This document shows, one piece after another, positions 26,101 through 39,500 of a stretch of DNA of 64,000 bases. Where the stretch lies: contig CM028889.1 in assembly GCA_016801885.1 (NCBI GenBank), positions 18,606,001 through 18,670,000 of the forward strand, in the 5' to 3' direction. Position numbers and translations under genes: made by a program. Source of the stretch: Toxotes chatareus (Eukaryota; Chordata; Actinopteri; Toxotidae). How positions within the stretch are numbered: position 1 is the stretch's first letter; the number at the start of each line of letters is the position of its first letter. The notes under the pieces were generated by a model, which saw only the letters and a program-made list of their open reading frames with translations, was not told the DNA's origin and did no database searches.

Positions 26101-29100
26101 CTGGCTTTTTATAACACATAAAGTTGCAACATGTGCCTCGGGCCCATAGGAAAAACATGCAACTAATCACATCACCAGCTAATTGCATGAGACAGTGCAC
26201 TGGGGAGCAGTGAATGACACTCCATGAGAATTTCAACAAGTTGTGACTAGAGGCTTGTACATGTTGCTACCACTGAGTCCCTCTGTGTGACTTTTTTGTA
26301 TCACAGACTCTCTAGACTGCTTGTAAGGACATTCTGATCTTGATTTCATTTCAGCCTTAAACACCTACAAAGGGAGGTATAAAAGTACAGTTCAGCCTAT
26401 AGTCATAGTAAGTTCAAGTTAATTTTGATGTTCATTCATCTTCTAAACCGCTTGTTTTCAATGTGGAAACTCAGCTAATATCATTGAAACACAAGTAGGA
26501 GTGCACATGAAATAGCACCATTCAACAGACACTCACCCTGAGACCTATGAACAACTGCTCAGAGTTTGTCTCTCACGTTGACATCAGACTGTGTTTCCTG
26601 GGAATCCACAGGTTGTGGTGAATCAGAGGAGGGTGAATTCCAGCATCTGAACATGAATGTATCCACTAACTGGCCCAAGTGACCAGTAACTATCTGTAGG
26701 GCTCTCAGCCAACTTAAGTCATCGGTTGAACAAAGACAGGTACTGTAATAGTTTAAATGTTGATCTGTCCATGTGAGCCTTACAAGAGGTCCGACGGCTC
26801 TTTTCAGCCAGGAAATTATTCAGAAGCAGACAGAGGATACGCCCATGTCCAGATGCTGGAATTCACCCTCCTCTGATTCACTGCCACCTGTGGATTCCCA
26901 GGAAACATGCTTGGGGCAACACTTCAGATCTATAACTGTCTTTGTTGCTAGAAGTGGCTGTAGGCATGAGGGGACATCTTATGTTCTCTGCCACTCGTTC
27001 TGTAGAGGCAGTGACATAATAATGATACATATGTCTTGCCACAAAAGATGTTTAAAAAGAGAAATCTTACATGAAAACACTTATGTTTAATATATAATAT
27101 GATTTTTTGCAGCTACATAAAATGAATTGATTGTTAAGCTAGCTACCCAACTTTTTTTTTCATTCATGTGTCAGCCACTGTCTGAAGCTAGCCTGGCAAC
27201 AGGTGATACAGCTTGTGTTGTCAAGGTAGTAGCTTTGCTGCATATGTTGCAACATGCCTTAAAAGCTCTGACTGATTAGATTTTCTGTACATGTCTAAAA
27301 TTCCCTTTAAAAATGACATAATCTGGAATGCTCTTAACTCTGTTATGTGTAGAAATGCAAGAACTCTGGGATAATTTAATCTGAAAATAGCATAAATTAG
27401 CTTAATATCAGAATATTGCAGTACATATAGAAATAAGCCTACGTAGTCATAGGATGGTGGAGGAGTGGATGGATTGATGTTGAAAGCTAAGTGGATGAGA
27501 TAAGTCCACTGAGGCAACCACTCAGGCTAGTGGACCATTTAATGTCTTGTCAAAAGGATTTCAAAGTGAGCGAGTGTGTGTGTGTGTGAGTGTTTGTTTC
27601 ACATCATTTGGGGAGGCTACAAAGCAAAAGGAGGCACAGTTCGTGTTTTTGGTCCTAAGACTGTGAAGACTGCAGTGGTTGCTTGTGTTTGTGTGCAGAT
27701 GTGTGTGTTATGTGTTGCTCACAGCACCTTGTGTGTCCCTGTGGGGATTTGGAAAGCAGCTGGTGAGACGAGTGCTGACTCATCGCTGTGCTGGACTGGG
27801 CTACAGGAGATAAGACCCCCCTGTGTGTTTGTATTTGAGAGGGAGAGCGCGTGTGTGTGTGTGTCTGTGTGCATTTGGCCCCCTGGTATGGCTTACAATT
27901 CTCCCGTCTCCTTTTTAAGCCACAGAGATGGGAGCAGTGACAGGAGTTTTTACTGATCACATTCAGTTTTGCACAAAGGTCTTTATACTGCTGTCAGCTA
28001 CCTTTATGGCCAAACTTTGAGTGTAACTCCTTGCAGACTTTAAAAAGATTCATAGTGTTTGTGTGTTTCCATGTAGCTGAACTTGGTCTTTCTTAATACA
28101 CTTCTATTTTCAGTCTTTTTCACTGTTTTTGTCACTTTTGTGTGAACATGAGGCCTTTGGGGCGGGGTTATCCAAAATATGTCAAAAAAGAACCTGCTGC
28201 TCTGGTCAAAGAGAAAGTCTAATTTCCTTCAGATGGTTTAGTAGACTTTTGGGGGGTTGGTGGCATAGTGGTACTGATAAACAAGTCATTGTACTGCAGT
28301 TCAGTGATATAGTCTGTGGGTTTTTTGGGTGACATACAGCCTCACAGAGGTTGCCGTCCCTTAGTACTGACTGACCACAGCTTGGTTCTCATGGTTTTGG
28401 TTATTAAGTTACAGTGACCCAACTAAGTGGATGCTGTTAAAGGTCCCTTTGATGTGGTACAGACTGTTATAACTCCCCAGATACTTGTTTTTATTGGCTG
28501 ATGCTGCTTGAGCATGATTAACTTAAAGCTGCTGTTAAAATAGAAAATTAATGAAAATATATTATTAATTTTTACTATTAACTTTGTTTCCCTCAAATTT
28601 GCACCTTTTCAGTTTTCCACCAAGATATGTTCATTATGTTCATCATCCATAGTTTTTATGTGGCCACAGGGATGGATTAGTGTGAGCTTCGTCATGTGTT
28701 ATTTAGAAATACTAGAGTTAATAAAATTGCCTACACAGTGTCCCAACTTCCTGCTTCACCAGGCTGATGAAGTAATGCATATACACATACTGTTATCGTC
28801 ACACCGTCAGCCTGTCCTGTTATCACATCAATAAACACATCCTGTGATGCAAATGTGCATCCGTCCATCCTCCTCCCATTGTTGTTTTGGTTGCATGTGT
28901 GCAGGCTTGCCCGTATTGTGCGCAGGTGTCTGCAGGTCTTGTTCAAAGATTTTGTTTCTCTGCAGTCTATCCTAGATAGCTAAGATTTCAGAGCCTGTGA
29001 ACGCTTCATGTTTCTGGTGTTGCTTCCCCTTAAGTGCATATTGACACTGCTTAGGCTGCACACAGGATACAGCCACGTTCTGCAAGTAGATATTTCCTGC

Positions 29101-32100
29101 ACTGGGTATGGTTGAGGGTTGACAAGACATAAAAAAAATGCGTTTTTGTCTCGTCACTGTGCTGTTCCTGCAGCATGTTGTTCAGAAGAGCAATTATGCC
29201 CAGTCATCCCGCTGCCTGTCTGCAGCCCAGTTCCTACATACACATTAGCCCTTAAATGCTCTGGGTGCTGTGGTATGTCAGCACAGACAGGAACTGTGGC
29301 TGAAATTGTTTTCCTACCTCAGTAGATAATAAATTAATAAAGCAGTAATCCCAAGATACAAATGAATGCAACAGGTTATGTTTTTGCATGTTACAGTTTT
29401 ACTTACACCAAGGTGAATGTATCTCTGAAAAGCTCAGGAGAAAGACTCAATACAAAGCACTGTGTTCTTTCTTTTGGAGGCATTATTGTGAAATTCCACC
29501 CAAAATATCTAATTTTTAATTTCAAACACTCATCTCCTGTAGACTTAAAAAGTATTAGTTACATGTTCCTCATTCACGGAGAACAGAGGATGTGATTAAT
29601 GTGAATTATGTTCCGCGTGAAGTGGGTTTTTGCAGCGGGAGTGGCACGAGAGGTTTCTGTGGAGATATTTTTCACCTGTTAAGAAACCTGTTACCTATGA
29701 AGTGCACTTTATTAGGGGGAATTCAAGGATGATGAAGGAGAGAAATATCAAGCTACACACTTTGAATAGCCACAACTAGTATTGCTCTACCATGTTGGCA
29801 GTCCAGTCATGTAACTGTAAAACAAGATTGAAAATCCATAAATTAGGCCGTCTGTGTGAGTACTCAGAACCCTTCTTCTGTTGTCTTTTTCCAACTCGGT
29901 GCTTTTCTCCAGTGAGTAGTAAAGCTTGCCACATCTTACTGGAACAGCCATATCTGTACATGAAGGCCAAAAACCAACACTTTGCTTAGATAATTGAGCC
30001 ACTAATGTTGTAAGTGAAAGGGGCGTGTGTGGATCTAACCCAGATTGCCACCCAAAATGTATGATTTTGGGTGACCACACACATAAATAACACATATCTG
30101 GCTCTGGGGAGAATCTAGGCTGCTTGAACTTGTGGGCTGAGAGTGCCTTCATTTTTCATTTTCCCACTCCGCTTTCTTTGGAATTTCTTTCAATTAGTGA
30201 TGGATGATAGAAGATAGGGGGTGCGTCTGCTCTCATTTCTGCCCGTAATCTTCACCTCCCTTCCCGCTTACCATTAGTAGCCCTGGCCTGGCAAGTTGAC
30301 AAGTTCTGCTGCCGTGTGTCTGGCTCAGCAGGCTGCAGCATGCTTGGCAGAGGAAATCAAGGTCTGAGCTCAGCTTGCTGCTGCTCTGCGCCCTCCACGC
30401 CCCCCTCAAGTCGCCCTTTCACCCTTGTCTTCTCTTACTGTCTCACTCTCCATCTCCCTGACTGTTGTCCCTCTGGTCAGTCTGAGGTCAAATAATGAAT
30501 AGTTGTCACAGCCCAGCTGACATGCCATCTATGAAAGAAAGGAATGGCATATGACAACAATAACACCGCTGACCACTGCACAGTTGACCATCCTAACACA
30601 CACACACACACACAGTACAGCTGCTGCCCCCCTCTGAGGCCCTGTCTGTAGCTTTTATTCCTGCTGCCTGGCTGCCGTCTCTCTTTGACATGGGTAAAAG
30701 GAGTGGCTGTCAGGGGAGCAGCAGACTGCCTCAACTACTAAAGTTATGCTGAGTCATGGTTCAAAATGCTGTGGCGCAGAGAAGCTGATCGCTAGCTCAT
30801 TTGGTCTTTGCTGTTTGCTGTAGTTTTCCCATGAAAACCATTTAACTCCAAAAGACAGCTTTTCAAGAATTAAAATTAGACTGTGTTTATAAATGGTTTC
30901 TTTGCCCATTATGCTTACTAACTCATAAATAATACATCATTATTATATCTATGAAAGCACACAGGTCCGCGATCTCTCTGCCTGAGAAATATCAATCATG
31001 TTTTTATTTGTCTGCCTGCCTATGCTAGTGTTGTCTCCTTTAATGTCATTTAACTTTCATTATTTATTTGGGAAGATAACATAATCATATTCACTATTAC
31101 ATAATCAAGGTAAAACGCTCTCTGAATAGACATTAGATGCCCCACCAGCTTTTGATATTGCAACTTTAATTTATTTTAACATACTGCATGCCTTGCCTCA
31201 CTTAAAGGAGTATTACAGCAAATTGGTATTGCATTCCCATAAATCTGGGGTATTTCAGGTTTTTGAAAATTGCAAGTCAGCACTGTCTGAGAAAATAAAC
31301 CTCGGCCTTCGTGCAATCATCCTCTACCTTCATCTTAAGGGCTTATCACCCAAGCAGGTCCTGGGCCTGATTTGACCTGATCCGGCACCCTCAGACTTCT
31401 GCCCCTTCCCCAAGATGAAGACGTAACTCAGAGGTTGCCATTTTGACAGTACTGATTATGTATATTATTATTACTCCTGTTGACCACTTTCTGGAGGTCC
31501 CAAGATGCTGACTTCTGTGCCAGATGACCTAATGTGCTGAGTAGCATATTAGGTCATCCGGCACAGATGACGCTGACGTCTGTGCCAGATGACCTAATGT
31601 GCTGAGTAGTATATTAGATGACCCAATAGTAGCATATTCGTGCCATCATTGTGTCTTATTTGGATTCTGCCTAGTGTCAGTCTGTTTCAGTCCTTTATCT
31701 GTTTGCCTCTCTCCTACTCTCTGTGCTCACATATACAGCCAAATTCCCAATAAAGCTGCTTTCATTTACAAGGGTTTTTTTCTGCTAAAATCCAGATTTT
31801 TATAACCACAATGTCATCTGACAAAATCTCCATACAAATAAGTTAAAGACAGGTGCTGTGCTGTGATTTCAGCTATATTCATTTGTAAAATGATCACTCA
31901 GAGAGAAAGTTAAAAGGTCATTCATGTCTACTTCAGATGCTGTGTAAGTCTTCAAAGTATTCACACTTAGATAATTCACATCAAGCTCAGCATGAACATG
32001 TAACCCTTCCTCACATGCATGTTTTTGTCGCTTCTCTCTGAATGAACTTTCAAGCCCAGCCTACAGCCATTCAACTGAAAAGAAATAAGGAAATGGAGAG

Positions 32101-35100
32101 TGATTTGAATCTCACGGCTGCCACTCAGCCTGCCACCACTCCACAGTTTAGTTCAGTAGTTGCTTTAACTTCTGTTTTTTGCTGGCAGATCGGACATGGT
32201 AGCTAGTACATAGAACATTGTCTGATAAATCTTTATTAAGAGGTTCAGATAGATTTATTTCCTTCCACCATTAGTCTGATCTCTGTCTTCATTCAGGTGT
32301 GTGTTGCTTTCTGTTAAAAGGGCGTTCCTGGGGTGTGGATATACAGGTGGTTAATGAAAGAGCTCATTTAATGGCATTAGAGTGGACTTAGCCTAATCCA
32401 TGACCCGGCTGATGTATCCTTTCAGTTGCCTGACATGAAGGTTTGGCACACAGGAAGAGGACGATAAGGGAGTCAGGCGACTGAAGCCTGGACTCGGGTG
32501 AAGAAGAGAAACTAGTGCACACACCACCTCAATAGTGACTGTATGAGAATGTATTACAATAACAGACAAAAGCGAAAGAAGGAAGTGGATCAGGCCGGGG
32601 CACAGTCAGACCACATATTAAGTTCAAGTCAGACCACAGAGCAAGACAGCTGTGTGAATAGAAAGTGGTCTTTAGAGAGGAGGACGACACTTTGAGACCA
32701 AGGTAGTACACAAAACAGAGGAAAAAAGTTTCTGTGCACCCGTTCTCCTCTATATTTGTGTAAACTGTTTGCCATATGTTAAAATTTAAAACAGTTATAA
32801 TTCATCAAATGCAAAAATATAAAGTTGGATGGCGTTGCTGCTGAACAAATTAAACAGTGTAGATCAATCGCTCATACCGCTGGCATTTCTTGAAAAGCTT
32901 TATGTTTTCACAGACCACGTGGGCTTACAGTTTTTGCAGGAAATTAAAGCATGTTGATGTTTTGATGTTATAAAATGAAGGGATTAGTTGCTGCAGCTAA
33001 CAATTATGTTTGCTATTGATCTGCCGGTCATTTTCTTTGGTTACTCTTTTACTCCAAAAATAGTTAAAAATGTCCATCAAAGTTTCCCAGAGCCAAAAGC
33101 TGTGGTTTCAAATGTCTGGCTTTTATATATGGTTTACTGTCATATAAGACAGAGAAAAGCAGCAAGTCCTCACATTTGAGAAGCTGGAATTGGTAAATAA
33201 ATACAATTAATCAGTTCTTAAAATACTTGGTGAGTATTTTTCTTTCTAAATGTTTCAGCTCTATTTTTATTATTTCAGTTTTCTGTGTTGTAAGTATGAA
33301 ATGGACAGTAAAGTCTCACACCCTTGCTTGCACCCCCCCTGCAGTATGGGTTTGGGGTGTGACACATTACAATCTGATACTGAAACCCCATTACTCACTT
33401 TGATTTTGATGTTACTTTCTTCACACTTAAAACTTCTACTTATGTGGTTTTGTGCTCCAGCATTTAAAACACTGCTGAGAGGCATAATTGTCACTTTTCA
33501 AAGTCAGTTTTAGTTGGTTCAAACCAAACACAGATTCCTGGTGACCAGACGTTTTAGATGGACCAGGGGATTCAGGCGCTTTGAAGTCTGGTGCAGGCCA
33601 GCGTCAGCTTTCCACACTTTGAAGAGTGGAATTTTAGACTGGACCATATGAAATAATTGTTTTGAGAAGATTTCACATGAAAGTAGAAAGAAAAAAAAGT
33701 GTTGGGATAGTAGTGAGTTCACAGTTAAGTCAATGTCAACTCCTACGAGAAACGTTCAGCGAGAGCCTTGCCAGACTTCATCATTCATCATTGCACTTTA
33801 AATTGTACACATCTGTGCCGTGGTGAAATCTGTATCAAACCAACAATATATTTTCATTTTAAAACAGCCATGTGCCTCACTGCTGCACCGGCTGTTGCAA
33901 GAAGGTGTGGGGAAACACCACCACCTACTGCCTGAGATCATAATCCCACAGCATAGCTAGAAATATGAACTATTAACTACTATTAACTTGTAATTAATCA
34001 CTGATTACATCAGTTAGTGGCAATAGTTATTGTGAGCTTTTCAGTCATGCAGATCTTCTTTTTAAGAGGGACAATTACTTATTAAAACAAAATATGTGTG
34101 TTGGATTGTGAAGCTCTTACACTCAACTGGATTCTTTAATGGTGTAGTCAAATCCACCCCTCAGGCTGTGGGATTTAGACAGTAACACCTACCGGTATTG
34201 TATTGACAGGTGGTGACAGTATTCCATCTCTCATAAACATTTACATCCCAGTCGACAGAGCATGTTTGTGCCATTATCAAAAGAAAGTTTCACAAGCATG
34301 TGCCTCATTTGCTAGACCTTGCTTGACTTCCACCGAAAGTGATAACAAGAACAACGTCTTCTGCTTTTGTTAGTGACCTCTCACAGTGGTAAAATTAAAG
34401 CTGGAGACAGATTTGGTAAACAGGTCTTATGAAACCGGAATATTAGTCTTATTGCAACATATCTTCAAATTCCTCTATACAAATTCTGTGCCACAAACAG
34501 GACGTCCACCCAACTCTAAGCCTTACTTGAAGTGTGGAAGACAGAAGTGTACACTTGGCCATAACTGTCCTGGAGCTGTAGTGTGAGAGCATCAGATGGT
34601 TGGGAGGAACAGAGTTGTATTTGTTGTAGTTTGCATTTTTGGTCTTGTCACTATGCTATTCTTGCTGCATGTGTTCAATAGAACAATTATGCCCAGTCAT
34701 CCTGCTGCTTGTCTGTAGCCCCTTTCCCACATACACATTAGTCCTTAAAGGCTCTGGGTGCTGTGGTATGTTGGCGTCCTTTCACAGACAGGAACTGTGG
34801 CTGACCTTGTTTTCCTGCCTCAGCAGTCTGCCAGCTCAGGACTAATTTTATAAATCTTACATCATGGGTCAAGTCAGAATAAAGCTGTAACAATCCCTTG
34901 ATACAAAGGAATGCCACAGGTTGCGTTTTTGCATATTACAGTTTTACTTACACCAAGGTGAATGTATCTGTGAAAAGCTCAGGAGAAAGACTCAATACAA
35001 AGCACTGGTTTTTTTTTTTGGAGGCATTATTGTGAAATTCCACCCAAAATGTATAATTTAATTTAATTTCAAACACTCATCTCCAGTAGACTCAAAAGGT

Positions 35101-36579
35101 AGAGGGTTTTGCCCACTTCAAAATGAAGTGGGTTTTGCAGTGGGAGTGGCATCAAAAAAAGAAGGCACTATGAAGTGCACTTTATTAGGGAAAATGCAAG
35201 AATGATGGAGAGAAATATGAAGCTACACACTTTGAATAGCCACGAGTAGCATTGCTACCATGTTGGCAGTCCAGCCATACAGGAACAGTGCTTAATATGT
35301 CATTATAGGACCTCTGTACATGAATGCCAGAAGCCAATGCCTTGCCTAGATAGTTGAACCACTAATGCTGCCAGTGAAAGGGGCTTGTGTGGATCTAACC
35401 CATTTTCCCTTCCTTCACATGGCCACAGGCATATACACACATCTGGCTCTGGCGAAAATCTGGGCTGTTACTGAACTTGTGTGCAGACAGTTGCTCCATC
35501 TTTCATCTTCCCACTCTGCTTTCTTCCAAATTTCTTTCAATTAGAGATGGATGATGGAAAGGGAAAATGCTTCTCTCCTCTTTCACTTTCTCTGTATGAG
35601 TCTGCTCTTGTACCTGCCTGTCTGGAAAAACAGAAATAAGTTCCTCCACTCTCTGTCACTCACTTCCACCTACTTGCTAATGTGATGTTACAGAATTTAT
35701 AGATTATCAAGACAGTTGACAGTTAGTCTGTCTTTTTCTACTGTGGTCTCCTTTCTCTCTTTCTCCAGGAGCAGATCCATGTGCCTGTCTACCACCCAAC
35801 ACCAAGTCAAGCCCGACTGGCCACTCAGCTAACAGAGGAGGAGCAGGTTCGCATCGCCCAGCGCATCGGGCTCATTCAGCACCTCCCAAAGGGCGTGTAT
35901 GACCTGGGACGGGATGGTTCTGAGAAGAAGATCAGAGAGTGAGTTGAAACCCTTAGTGGTCAGACTAAGCAGCGGAAGTTCACTTTTTTTTTAATCGCAA
36001 CAGGGTGATGAGTTGGAAGAAGTCGTGAAAACAGGATAAAAACTTAACCCTTGACATAGTTTCTGAAATAATTTCATTCAGATCATGTTCTACTCTTTTG
36101 TGAGTAGTGAGAAAATGTTAAGTAGTTTGGGTTTGACAACTAAAATCATAACTCATGAAAATTAATTCAAATGGTGTCATGTGAAAACTTGTCAGTATTA
36201 GTGTGCAAGCGCTGCTGCAGTTTATGAAATTGTATTGACATATTTTCACAAATCATGTGTAAATATTGTATATCTATAATAGCATAATCTGTATTTATAA
36301 CAGGTAAAAAGATTTGTTTGCAAATGGTGAAGGTTAAAACCAGCAGAATTATTTTTTTCCTGTCATTGAATGTCTATGAAGAGGTTAAAGTGTGTTCCAC
36401 TGTACAGGTGCGTCATCTGTATGATGGACTTTGTGTACGGAGACCCCATCCGGTTCCTGCCCTGCATGCATACCTATCACATGGACTGTATAGATGACTG
36501 GCTGATGAGATCCTTCACCTGCCCCTCCTGCATGGAGCCTGTGGACGCTGCGCTGCTTTCCTCCTACGAGACCAACTGA
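23154..36579 (+). CDS. rnf11: RING finger protein 11, three coding exons, 154 aa
   Basis: Exons 23154-23276, 35769-35938 and 36408-36579 (TGA 36577-36579) give 465 nt, 154 aa, exactly the length of vertebrate RNF11. The N-terminus MGNCLKSPTSDDISLLHESQ carries the Gly2 myristoylation and Cys4 palmitoylation signals for endosomal membranes. PPPPY (residues 36-40) is the PY motif that binds WW domains of NEDD4-family E3 ligases. Residues 99-140 form the RING-H2 finger: C-x2-C in CVICMMDF, CMHTYHMDC, and CPSC. The C-terminus is MEPVDAALLSSYETN. RNF11 is known as part of the A20/TAX1BP1/ITCH ubiquitin-editing complex that dampens NF-kB signalling, and as a modulator of SMURF2/NEDD4 substrates. Intron 1 is 12.5 kb in phase 0 and intron 2 is in phase 2. 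Teleosts often have two rnf11 copies; I cannot assign a or b. Confidence 0.97.
23277..29139 (+). other. rnf11: rnf11 intron 1, proximal part
   Basis: Non-coding. Notable contents are a ~63-bp-arm foldback at 26593-26906 and TG-rich stretches at 27566-27600 and 27850-27872. ORFs at 26773-27090, 27576-27956 and elsewhere overlap these repeats and are not genes. A GTTGTTAAAC-type AT-rich zone spans about 24400-25000. Confidence 0.6.
26593..26906. mobile_element. Foldback/MITE-like inverted repeat
   Basis: Left arm 26593-26655 and right arm 26844-26906 are near-identical reverse complements over about 63 bases, with only a few mismatches (left GTTTCCTGGGAATCCACAGG; right ends CCTGTGGATTCCCAGGAAAC). 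Weaker similarity extends inward to the GTATCC words. The loop is about 188 bases. I see no coding capacity and no clear target-site duplication, so the type is inferred from shape. An inverted duplication of host sequence is the alternative. Confidence 0.6.
29140..30220 (+). repeat. Copy A of a ~1 kb direct duplication in rnf11 intron 1
   Basis: This block is repeated in the same orientation at 34633-35563. Shared segments occur in the same order: AATTATGCCCAGTCATCC, CTCTGGGTGCTGTGGTATGT, TTACACCAAGGTGAATGTAT, AAAGACTCAATACAAAGCAC, AGCTACACACTTTGAATAGC, and TTTCTTTCAATTAG near the end. Divergence and indels are substantial, so the event is not recent. Copy A keeps about 130 bases near 29815-29945 that copy B lacks. 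Confidence 0.85.
30221..34632 (+). other. rnf11: rnf11 intron 1, between the duplicated blocks
   Basis: Contains a (CA)n patch at about 30597-30614 and the palindromic tandem repeat at 31507-31615. No exon, RNA gene or transposase remnant is recognised. Short ORFs are unsupported. Confidence 0.55.
31507..31615. repeat. 64-bp-period tandem duplication containing a hairpin
   Basis: The unit from 31507 (GCTGACTTCTGTGCCAGATG) recurs at 31571 with only about two differences over 45 bases. Inside and between the copies, 31514-31533 is the reverse complement of 31548-31567 with one mismatch in 20 and a 14-base loop. So the same ~20-bp word appears in direct, inverted and direct order within 110 bases. 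Confidence 0.85.
34633..35563 (+). repeat. Copy B of the ~1 kb direct duplication, next to rnf11 exon 2
   Basis: Matches 29140-30220 in order and orientation, with indels; it ends about 205 bases before rnf11 exon 2 (35769). Strongest identity is around 34685-34800, 34935-35010 and 35150-35260. It is not coding in either copy. Confidence 0.85.
35939..36407 (+). other. rnf11: rnf11 intron 2
   Basis: Phase-2 intron between GTGAGT and TGTACAG. AT-rich, nothing else seen. Confidence 0.8.
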
Positions 36580-39500
36580 CACACACATGCCCACTGACAC
36601 CTGTGGACCAGACTGGGCGCACACACATACAGTATGCACACCGTATCCTGGATTAGTAAGGTGGTGATATCAAAACAGTGATTATGTAAAAGATTTATGG
36701 TGATCTCTCATGTTTGCTTGTGTGTGCGTGCGTGCAAGTGTTTGTGTGGATGTGTGTGTTTGTGCACATGCACAAGTTCCTCAGTTGGCCTGCTGGACAG
36801 GATTGCATCGGGGAAAGGACTGGAGGAATGAACAGTGTTGGTGTTAAGGACGAGCCGGAAGGAGTTGGATCAAGGAAAAGAGTGAAAATACAGGAGCTGA
36901 CAATAGGGGAGTGGGATAATACAAGTGTAAAGGGAAGTCAAGGGGAATGGATGGCGGTTAACTGGTATGATTAAGAAACTTTTCCAAGATCCACTTTTAT
37001 AAACGTGAATACACATTCAAGTGTACCCAGTCACACTTCCTTTATTACTCCCTGTTATTTAAATGAACTGTGACAGGATGCAGGAGGAAGGACATCAGAC
37101 TGCCATCTTCAGGATGCAGATTGCTGATGCCTGATTAGCGTTATGTCAAACTACGAGACAAAGAAAAGGAAACGCCCTTCAGTGGATCTGCCAGGTGCCC
37201 GTTGCAGAGTCACTTACCACAGGCCTCCACTTGTCTGTCTGTACAAATCTCTCATGAGAAAAATAAGACTGGTTGGTGGGTTGATCGATTGTCCTGGGGC
37301 TTTGTGAAATCTGTTCTGTGTTTGTCAGTCAGCAAAAGGGCTCAGTTGAACCAGTGTTTACTAACAACATAGGCATGGCAAAGGAAAATACAGTATGTGC
37401 TTTAGTCACTAATGTGATGGATAGCTGGTAGACTGTTGCCTTCAAGCTTTTGACTTCTCATGACTTTCTCAGTGTCAGATGATTGGCCAAAGCACAAGTA
37501 GAGCAGTTAACAAACTATTAATACAAATCAGAGGTATTTGCACTTCTTAATCAGACAAGAGTTGACCATATGCATTCAGTAATTATATCAAAGTGAAGTA
37601 TGTGATTTGTTTTACTTACATTTTCATTATGATTTCAGTCATTTGTAATGAAAGTCACTTTCTCTGTGAATCCGAAGCTGGTGCATAATTTATTACTGGT
37701 GATAAAGAGTTAATTCTAAGGTTGGTGCCCCTGTTACTATCCATATCATGTCATTTTGAGGACAAGCCAGGGACAAAATTAAAAACACAATACACAAGGT
37801 TGGACTCATTTAATGTGTTAGTATATTCAGTCTGTTTCTTGAAAAACCTGTTCATAAAACCAGACTTGAAGCAAACATTCACGGGGAAACCGTTCAAAGT
37901 GCTACCAGGACGGTGATCATTCAGAGGGAATGGGGTCATGGGTTGTGTGTAATCAAGCGTGACCGAGGACATTTATTTACCTGAAGTGGTCAAACTCAGC
38001 AGCTATACAGTGAACTGACCATGAGTTTGTTGTTGTATAATTGATAACTGATATTTTTTCTTTACATTTCTATTGTCTTCATAAACTTTGCACCAAGTTA
38101 AGACCTGGATTTAAATGATCTGCTCACCACAATGTAAAATATCTGTCGCCAGAGTCACCCAGTTGATGAAAGCACAAAGAAATACAAATTTTATTTTTCT
38201 TCTCCCTGCTGACTTTGGCATGCAGGTGATTCGTGAGACTTTTAATTATGCAGGAAATCATTAGAATACCCCCGGCTTAGCAGGCATGATACAGATCCAA
38301 CGGTTTAAAAACATGCCTTTTAGTGATGTGTGCAAGTGTGTGTGTGTTTGTACAAGGCATTATGGCCTTTGTGTAAGGTGGCCGTGAGCCACTTAGTTTT
38401 TGCACAGTACTTTAATCTACTAAACTCTTTATGTTGTACATTGTCCTCCATCAGTGAAAGGTGGAGCCTCATGGCCTTAGGTTACGTGTGAGTATCAGCT
38501 GCTAAAATGTGGAGCAGAGTCCAGTTCGCTTCAAGAAAAAAAAAAAGGGAGGTGGGGCTGGGGTTGATATACAGATCCTTTAGACTCCAAATGCTGCTGC
38601 TGAGCTGGCAGTCATTGTACATGTTATGTCGTGAAAAATATGAAAGGCGTGTCAATTATCCTCTCACATTGTCACAAAACTAATATCTTGTCAGTGTATG
38701 GTGTTGTTTGTGTTGGGTTCCGGTCACGTCACCTGGCTCTCTTCCTGAGGGTTCCCATTGGGTTGCAGAGCTGGTTTCAGCTGCTTTCATCTGCATTCTG
38801 CAAGTCCTGCGGTACAGTGGATGACATTTTTGGATACAAATGCCTTTCTCCAGAGAAGGCAAGGTTTTGATCTAAGTCTGGACCTAATCAAGGCTTGGTG
38901 GGACTGGCAATGCATGATGGGATTGTGAGGATAAACAAAGTTAAACCCTGTCATTGTGTATGAGTGTTTGTATCTGCCATAGTTCCTCAAAAAAAATAAT
39001 CAAAGAATTGGTTTCACAAAAAATAGAATATACATACATATCCTGATCACAGTGAAGACTAGCTCTCTCCCAAAGCTACATGTATATTTATCAGTGGGAC
39101 ACTTTGTGGAGCTGCTTCACTGACACAACATGGGTGGCTAATTTACGAGATGTTAGAGCCAGATACAGATTTCCTGTAATGTGCTAATAGTTCTCATAGA
39201 AAATGGGCTCACATCCCCGGAAAATGACGCATTGTAGGTCAGCAGTTTGTGAACACTGAAACAGCTGCACAAGCGCTTAATCATGGGCCAGATAGAGCTT
39301 TGGCTATGACTTCGAACCTCGGGAGAGACTTATTTATTTAAAAATATCCAGACTCACAGGAATGGCAAGAGAGTGCTCTTACGGGGGGAATTTTCTTTTT
39401 CTTTTTGCTTTAAGCACAGGATTGAAAAGCAAGGTTTGCTCATATGTGAATGGGGTATGTGTGTTGTATGTTTGTGTAAGGATGCGTTTGTAAGCATAAA

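Noticed and set aside
27576..27956. 126-codon ORF and its antisense partner
   Set aside because: Built largely from TG/CA repeats in rnf11 intron 1; both strands are open for that reason.
36385..36639. Minus-strand ORF over the rnf11 RING exon
   Set aside because: Antisense shadow of a well-supported coding exon.
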